A stretch of 13,444 bases of DNA. It comes from Cruorifilaria tuberocauda (Eukaryota; Nematoda; Chromadorea; Rhabditida; Onchocercidae). Below, piece by piece: positions 1-6,900 of this stretch. A program made the position numbers and the translations under genes. How positions within the stretch are numbered: the stretch's first letter is position 1; the number at the start of each line of letters is the position of its first letter. The DNA lies in the NCBI GenBank assembly GCA_013365365.1, contig JABVXU010000970.1, positions 1 through 13,444 of the forward strand. Direction: 5' to 3'. The notes beneath the pieces were generated by a model that saw only the letters and a program-made list of their open reading frames with translations, made no database searches and was not told the DNA's origin.

Positions 1-1120
1 TTTTCATTTTTTCTTCTTTTACCAGGAATTATTATTAAGTCTGATATGATAAAAATGATAAATAACAGTAAATATTAAAAAAATGATATGACAAAAAGAG
101 GAAGAAACTATTTAAAACAATATTATATTTGTAAAATTCATTAATATAAGAGAAATTAAAATGAAATTTCATGATTATTCTATTAAATTTAATTGAATTC
201 ATTCTTTTTTTCCAAATCTTTATTATATCGTCGTTTTTGGATGAATGTTTCGATTAATTTTTTTTTGGAAAGATAAAAGGTTTTGAAATTTTAAGTTATT
301 TAATAAGTTGTTGATAACTGTATAAGTGTAACATCGACTTCCGGAATTGCAATGAATCCGATATCTCTCTATTTAAAAGCAGAATATCTCCTCGATTTTC
401 ATTAATTACTACCAAATACAGTTACCATTTTGTTTCCACGTATGAGAATAATCGAAGTGATTTTAATTTATTCAAAAGAATTTCGAAAATTCGTCGGATC
501 AAGAAACTTATCACGCAAATTAATGAAAGGAGGTTAACGGTCTTCCGAATATTGTAATTTTTTATGAAATAAAATCAAATAACAATCAACATTGTATTTA
601 CAGAATTTGCACAATATTTCTGATCATCATTTCATTACCGTAAAAGTATTATTGACAATGATAAGAGATTACTTTTCTTTTCTATTTAAATTTGAAATTT
701 CACAAGGAATCAAACATGACGAGAAAAAGTTTCGAAGTGATATGAAATAAAAAGACGTTTTTTTAATCATAAACTTTAAAACGGTAATTGCACCTGGCTG
801 ATAAATTATTTCGTTTAAACAATCTGTAATTAACTTATCGGTTACATTCGTTGTATCTCTTTGAAATCTTTATTTGAGATGCATTAAAGAAATTGCCTAT
901 ATTTTGATTAATTTGCAATTCTTGGCATTTTAAGTCGAAATTAAAAAATTAGAGAATTTGAACAAAATTTAATATTTACGAATCCGTAAAAAATTGTGAG
1001 ATATTTAACAATTCGAAAAGTCATCGTCAAAATTAATCCAAAATTTGAAAGCATTTAATTTAATTTTTATTTTTCTAGTTTGAATATTATAAGCAAGCAT
1101 ATATTTATCCTAATTAACTT
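1..1120. other. AT-rich stretch, no supported gene
   Basis: I see no gene that I can support here. Short open frames exist, for example a 31-codon ATG frame from 442 on the plus strand, but none has splice-phase partners or a recognisable motif, and frames of this length are expected by chance at this base composition. Homopolymer runs and AT-rich words dominate. Confidence 0.5.
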
Positions 1121-1124
1121 CTTC

Positions 1125-1232
1125 ATGATAGTACCATTAACAGGTCGGCGCTTGCCGTGGATGCAGGTATATCCTTTATACTTACTTACCTGTAAGGCTC
1201 CGTTGAATAACCATCGGTTTTTAATAACTTAG
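1125..1232 (+). other. GC-rich island with short ORF, unknown nature
   Basis: Roughly half of the bases from 1141 to 1220 are G or C, while the flanks are almost pure A and T. On the plus strand an ATG at 1125 opens 35 codons (MIVPLTGRRLPWMQ, then VYPLYLLTCK and onward) and stops at 1230-1232. On the minus strand the same DNA is also open in parts and holds a textbook donor (ACAG/GTAAGTAAGT, near 1191). It also contains CGGC-GCTT-GCCG, a short perfect hairpin, and the inverted pair CAGGTA/TACCTG. It could be a conserved exon on either strand, a small RNA gene or a short foreign insert. I cannot decide, and I saw no tRNA B box or spliced-leader RNA sequence. Confidence 0.3.
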
Positions 1233-2037
1233 TAAATTATTTCATTTTTTAATTATAACAAATTAATATTAAAATCATTATACTGAATATTGAAATATAA
1301 TAATTAAAATATTTTACTAAAATAAAACAAACATTAAGAAGTCTAAAAATATTCTTTAATAATTTAAAACTTAATTACTTACATAAATACATTATTAAAT
1401 ATAAAATATCGAAAAGTTATAATTAATATTAGACTAGAATAAAATAAATTTATTAAAAATTCTAAAAATATTTTTTAATAAATTAAAACTTAATTAATAA
1501 TAGAAATAACTATACAAGATAAATACTAACTTATCTGATTAGGTAATTTCAGCATTTCCTCACTGATTTCTTTATCAGTTATCATATCAAATGCGAAAAT
1601 CATTGAAACAAACCGTATCATTTCCAATATCCCACCAGAGTAGATCTTTACAAAATAAACAATGAAATATTTTCATTAATTTAACAATTTTATATCTTGA
1701 AAAAAATTATTTCGAAATTAAAATTGCATACTTTGTAAAATTTTAGAAAATATTTAAATATATGTAAATCATCCAGTATGAATTATTTTAATTTCTATTT
1801 TCATTTATTTTTACATTTTACGGTTTAAGTTATTAAAAAATTTATATTTTCAAAAATTTGAAATTATGACAATTTTGTTAAAATTATTTAAATTTCATTC
1901 ATTTATGCATTAACTTATTAAATGTCAATAAAAATGCTCATTTCATTTTTTTTGCTTTTTCAAGTATGCAAAAGAATTTATTCATAAAGTTAAATCAATT
2001 ACAATTCTTATATTCCTAATAGATAGTATTATTGATA
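1233..2037. other. AT-rich stretch, nothing recognised
   Basis: This stretch is made of A/T-rich words with scattered short frames. Neither strand shows an exon with motif support, and no tandem repeat stands out. Confidence 0.5.
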
Positions 2038-2107
2038 GTATTAGTGCCATTACTTACTAGTAATTCTGGAAATAGCTTGAGAAGTTCCCTAGTAGACTCA
2101 CTAATAC
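2038..2107. repeat. Imperfect inverted repeat / hairpin
   Basis: Perfect 9-base arms GTATTAGTG (2038-2046) and CACTAATAC (2099-2107) enclose a second pair TACTAG (2055-2060) / CTAGTA (2089-2094), then GGAA (2068-2071) / TTCC (2085-2088), then CTT/AAG around a GAG loop. The nested order of four stems gives a possible 70-base stem-loop with internal loops. It could be a structured RNA or the trace of a small inverted-repeat element. The large outer internal loop (8 and 4 bases) makes a standard microRNA precursor less likely. Confidence 0.4.
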
Positions 2108-2530
2108 AATTGCGTTAGTACTGATATTTAACTTTTATTATTTGTCATTTATCATTTCAAAAAGTATTTGAAACGAATTTTTGCTTATTTAATAACTTGT
2201 AAATAGAAATGATAATCGATTTAACTGTATGTTTGCATTTTTTTTCACTATTTTCAATGCAGTAACTTTCTTCAATAACCATCTTAATTTGTTAAATTAT
2301 TTAACTAATCAAAAATTATCCACGTTGCTTGCATCAAAAGGATCGATCGCATTCTCCTGACCTCTGACCGAATCAATCCATGATCAATTCCTTATCCAAT
2401 TTTCCAATCAAGATATAATCAGATATCGAGATATAATAATCAAGATACAATCCATCGTCGATAAAAATAAGAATTTATTTTAAAAATTTTAAAAATTAAT
2501 AAATTCTTACTACGATCTTTGTCTTTACAG

Positions 2531-2697
2531 ACAACTTAATCCAAAAATTTTTGGCGAAAAATTCAATTTCTTCTATAGTACGGAATACGGAAAAGATTTT
2601 TTCTATAATAAATCAAATACGTGAATATCAAAGTGGATTAAGCGTAAAATCCGTGAAAGTAAACGAGAAAAAGCCGGAAGGAAATCAAAATGAATAA
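2531..2697 (+). CDS. Orphan terminal-exon candidate, unknown protein
   Basis: A good acceptor (CTTTACAG at 2523-2530) is followed by 54 open codons in phase 1, beginning NLIQKFLAKN and ending in a polar KKPEGNQNE, with a TAA stop at 2695-2697. The amino-acid mix is protein-like, with alternating hydrophobic and charged residues that suggest a helix. The stretch is also less AT-rich than its surroundings. I could not find a convincing upstream exon with a phase-1 donor, and a frame this long is possible by chance here. A second frame in the same DNA stays open for about 30 codons. Treat it as a candidate only; it could be the last exon of a gene lying upstream, or a decayed gene piece. Confidence 0.22.
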
Positions 2698-2720
2698 ATG
2701 AAACATCGTTGAATGAAGTG

Positions 2721-2872
2721 CTGATTACAGAAGAAACCTATCTGATAAGAGAAAAAAATTTATCTTGATAACGGAAGAAACCTATCTGACCACAGAAGAC
2801 ACCTATCCTGATAACAGATCCTGATAACAGAAGAAACCTATCCTGATAACAGAAAAGATCTATCAGTGATAG
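2721..2872 (+). repeat. Degenerate tandem repeat carrying TGATAA words
   Basis: Several imperfect copies of a unit close to CCTGATAACAGAAGAAACCT follow one another with variable spacing of about 13 to 43 bases. TGATAA occurs at 2743, 2766, 2809, 2822 and 2844, always on the plus strand. The array lies outside the gene models. It may be a neutral minisatellite or a cluster of GATA-factor sites. Confidence 0.6.
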
Positions 2873-3770
2873 TAGGAAAATAATCATAAAGAAAATTAAT
2901 GCCTCAAACTACGAATTGTCATTCTCAGCTCCATCTTACTACTTTCAGAAAAATACCAGATCGTTAGGTATATGTTAGTTAAGGTGATAAGAAAGTTATC
3001 AAGGCTTCATAATCATTTCTTTTAGCTTTAAGAAAGTAAAAAGAAAGTTTGCTAAAATCTTATCAATCAATTTGATGATTATTTTCCATGTAAATACAAC
3101 AAACGAAATTAAAACGTTATTTATTTCGATTAAATACATAATTTAATGAAATCATTTCATCATCTTTTAAGAATTGATAAAATAAGTTATTAGCTGATAT
3201 TATGCAAATAACTGATAATCGATAATTGACTAGTTAGGTTTTCTGAAAAGAATAAACTATTTAACTGTAATTGCAACTTATCATTTTATTCTCATAGGTA
3301 TGAACTAATACTAAAACTTAATTACTTTTAAGTATTCAAAATACATCCACAAAGTAATACTTTTTCAGAAATTACTTTTTAACAAAGTTAATTAATTATT
3401 AGATTATTTTAAGCATTAGCTTGGAATCTCTGACTTTTTCACATCTCCAAAACAAGTATTCATATTTACTTAAAATACAGAATACTTAAAGCTAAGTAAT
3501 TATCAAAAGTATTCAACTGCTTAAAATTAAAAAATAGACAACTGTAATTGTAAATGTAATTGTAGAGTTATTGTAATAGTAAAGTAATTGACTAGTGGAA
3601 AAACTTTAACTGCTTACTTTCATGTGTCGAAATTTTTTAGCTACAAGTTTGCACAAGATCCTCTTACTAAAGCTTATCTACTAATAAAACTTATCAGATG
3701 ATAATGAAATTCAACATCACGCGCTATCATTTGCTTAGCAATAATATTTCTCGGAATATAATATTCAGAA
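2873..3770. other. Intergenic or 3' flank of the lectin gene, no firm feature
   Basis: I see no supported gene. A few strong acceptors on the minus strand (for example TTCTTTTCAG ending near 3242, and TTAATTTTAAGCAG ending near 3517) are followed by 16-17 open codons. These could be a short tail exon of the lectin-like gene, but none has motif support. On the plus strand a 22-codon ATG frame starts near 2900 and is not supported either. Confidence 0.4.
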
Positions 3771-3820
3771 CCTTATCAATCCTTATCAAACCTTATCAAA
3801 CTCTATCAAAGTTTATCAAC
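3771..3820 (-). repeat. Five-copy 10-bp tandem repeat with GATA sites
   Basis: Five decamers in exact 10-base register read CCTTATCAAT, CCTTATCAAA, CCTTATCAAA, CTCTATCAAA and GTTTATCAAC. On the minus strand four contain TGATAA and one TGATAG. The array starts 23 bases past the stop codon of the lectin-like gene, so it lies in its 3' UTR or 3' flank. A 10-base period would place every site on the same face of the helix. A 61-codon open frame spanning it on the plus strand is an artefact of the repeat. Confidence 0.7.
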
Positions 3821-3842
3821 CTTCAAATCAAATTAAATTCTA

Positions 3843-3934
3843 TTAATAAATTACCATATCATATTCGCATAATACCAAATTAATATTTGTTGGATATTCG
3901 CATGGTATCGCGCTTGTATAATTACCTTCAGTAT
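3843..3934 (-). CDS. Lectin-like gene exon 9: end of CTLD 2 and C-terminus
   Basis: The acceptor TTTTTCACTTAG leads to NTEGNYTSAIPCEY and onward to LVLCEYDM, giving C408 and C419; C-E is the classic end of the domain. Reading on gives VIY and a TAA at 3845-3843. Because ATG/GTAATT at 3854 repeats the exon 4 donor in the same phase, a further tail exon is possible and the last three residues are uncertain. No AATAAA was found close downstream on this strand. Confidence 0.62.
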
Positions 3935-6900
3935 CTAAGTGAAAAAAGAAAGTACAAATTACTTTAAATACTTAAATATAAAATAAAATCTTTTCAAAGT
4001 TTACTTTTTTAACTTTTCCAAAAAAAAAAACAAAAATACTAATATATTTAAATGAATAGAAATGATTAAATTAATTTTTACTAATTATTTTTGAACTTTT
4101 TTTGAAAATTACAAAATTTTTTTTTGTTTTCATCAAATCATTGAATGAAATTAGCTAACTTGTCCAAATGACAAATCGATGACAATGTATTTCGGTTGTA
4201 TTCAAGTGTGGATGAAATTTTGGATCAACCCAAAATGGCATTTCATTGTATAAATCATCATAATTTGAATCCAATGAATTCAAATATGTTCCATTATTAC
4301 CGGATATCCAAATGAAACCCATTCCACGTATATGAATTAAACCGGTTATTATTGGTAAATGTTTCATATGAATTTCATTCATTTTTAAAAAAGCTAAAAA
4401 TCAATCGATTAATTAATTAATTGACATGAATTAATCAATTATTTATTGACGAGGAAGAATGAAATAAAAATTTTTTTTCCCATTATTATTTTTAGTGCAA
4501 CTTATTTTACTTACACTTATAACTTATTTGTTTTGCAATTTTCTTTTTATTTATTAGAAAGGTAAGTAAAAATTAATTAATTATTGAAAAAACAAAAAAG
4601 AGTAAAATCATGAAAATACAACATTCTACAAAATCTCTTAATATTGGAATTTGCTTGCTATTACGTATACGTGCAGATTTCCATGGAAATTTTTCGGAAC
4701 ACATTTTATTCACCAAATTATAATGCAATGATTCCTGAAATTTACAAAAATTTTTACTTAATTTAATTCTTTTTTAGTAAAAGTTATTAATTAATTTGTT
4801 AAGAGTTTTTATATTAATTTATCAAGAGTTATAAGAGTTATTAATTAATTATTAATTAAATGTTATATTTAATTAATTTTCAATTCATTTCATTCTATTC
4901 CACTACATTTATGTTGGAAGAATCGGTGGAAAAAAGGTAGAATGAAATATTTTTAAAAATTAGGTATTTAAATTAATTTTTGAAATGTTCGTAAATGTAA
5001 AGATGATAAAAGAAGCGGTAGCGGGCGATGAAATCGGACGAGTAATATTTATGATTAAAATGATAAACAGTTTAAAGTAAGTAATTAAACTTGTTAACTT
5101 TTCAAGAATGTAATGGAATAGAATAAGTAATTAAACTTGTCAATTTCCAAGAATATGATGGAACAGAATGAGTAATTAAACTTGTTAACTTTCCAAGAAT
5201 GTATTGGAATAAAGTAAGTAATCAAATTTAATTCATTAGTTAACTGTTTAAACATCAAATGGAATAGAATAAGTAATTAAACTTGTTAACTTTTCAAGAG
5301 TGTAATGGAATAAGATAAGTAATTAAAACTTACTAACTTCTCAAGAATATTATGGAACATAATAAGTAACTAAACTTGTTAATTTCTCAAACATGTAATT
5401 GCAAATCTTACTGCTTTAAAAAATTTTTTTTCTAATTAAGTTAATCATTTCAGATAAATTGTTCTTATTTAAAATAAACTTTAATAAGTTATTGTCTCCT
5501 TCTCTTCTTTTTACTAAGTAACTAACTTACCGTTCGTTTGAAATGTTTAACAACTGGCACATAGCATATCTTTTCGTTTTCATCTGTCCATAAAAAATAC
5601 GAACATTCTTCTGACCAATTTACTAAACTTTTTTAAAATCAAAAATTTAATCGGTTTTTTTCGAATTTTTACTTCAAACTTAATTAAAGTAAATCTAAAA
5701 TAATAGCTTTTTTATCATTAAAAGAAACAAAATTATAGAAATTGTAGCAAATTCTTCTTTTATTCTTTGATGCAATACATTTCTAGACATTAATTAATTA
5801 AGTTGAATAAAATTTTATTATAAAGTAAATTTGATTTCTTTTATCATTAACATTACTTTTAGCCAAACATTACTTTTTACTGTTCTCATAAGTATTAGGA
5901 AATGATTTCATCTATTTTTCATGAAAGTTAAAATTGATTTACCATCATTATTATCATTACTGATATCATCATTTACCATCTCTGATAATTTGAAAGTTAA
6001 AATTGATTTACCATTATCATCACTGACATCATCAACCGCTATCGCTGTTAATTTACTTGCATTTTTTATCTTTAATAAAGCTCCTTTCTTGAATTGAAAA
6101 CTCTCCTCATCAGTTATTTCCGATGATAGCTCGATGTTATCCTTAAATAAAAAAGTATCAATCAATGATATACCAGTTACGATAATTGTTTTTATTATAC
6201 AATAAAGTATACGATTACGATCATATACAGTATTACGATCATTATCATAACGATTGCAAAAATATCACTTTACAATTTATCATATATTATAATTTCAAAC
6301 TAAGAAACAATCAATTTCATTTATAAATTTTAAAAGATATGATATGGCAGCTTAAATTATAGTTTTTCAAATTAAATAAAAATTAACGAACAGAGTTCTC
6401 TGGAATAAGTAATGTAAAGGTTCAATTCAATATGTGTATCATTATTATTATTATTATTACGATATTACTATTATCATTATTGTTATTGTTATTACTTATT
6501 ATTATCAATATTATTGTTGTTATTATTAATTATTATCATCATCACTATCGTTAAATATTTCTTAATAAATACAAAAGTGATAATGATAGTAATAATAATG
6601 ATTATAATGATAATAAACAGAAAGTCAATTCTTGACGATTCATTTGAGGTGAATAGGTTATTCAGGAAACTTTTTCAAATAATTTAATGTCACGTATGCT
6701 TTCCGGATCTCGAAACGTATACTTTAAACAATTTAGCATCACGTATACCTGTCAGTGCAAATTAAAATTATCCTAAATAACTAATATCTTTCCGGAAAAA
6801 TGATCATATCATTCAGCCAACGAATAAATAAGCCTACCATTGCATAATAACAAACACGAATATACTGTGATATCTTTGTTTCGCATTTAATTGCTCGTAA

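Noticed and set aside
3698..3883. 61-codon plus-strand open frame
   Set aside because: It is driven by the 10-base TTATCAA repeat and overlaps exon 9 of the lectin-like gene on the other strand. Its residues are mostly Ile, Asn, Leu and Ser with no motif.
4553..4572. Strong plus-strand acceptor and donor (TTATTAG/AAAG/GTAAGT)
   Set aside because: It would define a 4-base exon inside intron 7 of the minus-strand gene, with no plus-strand partners.
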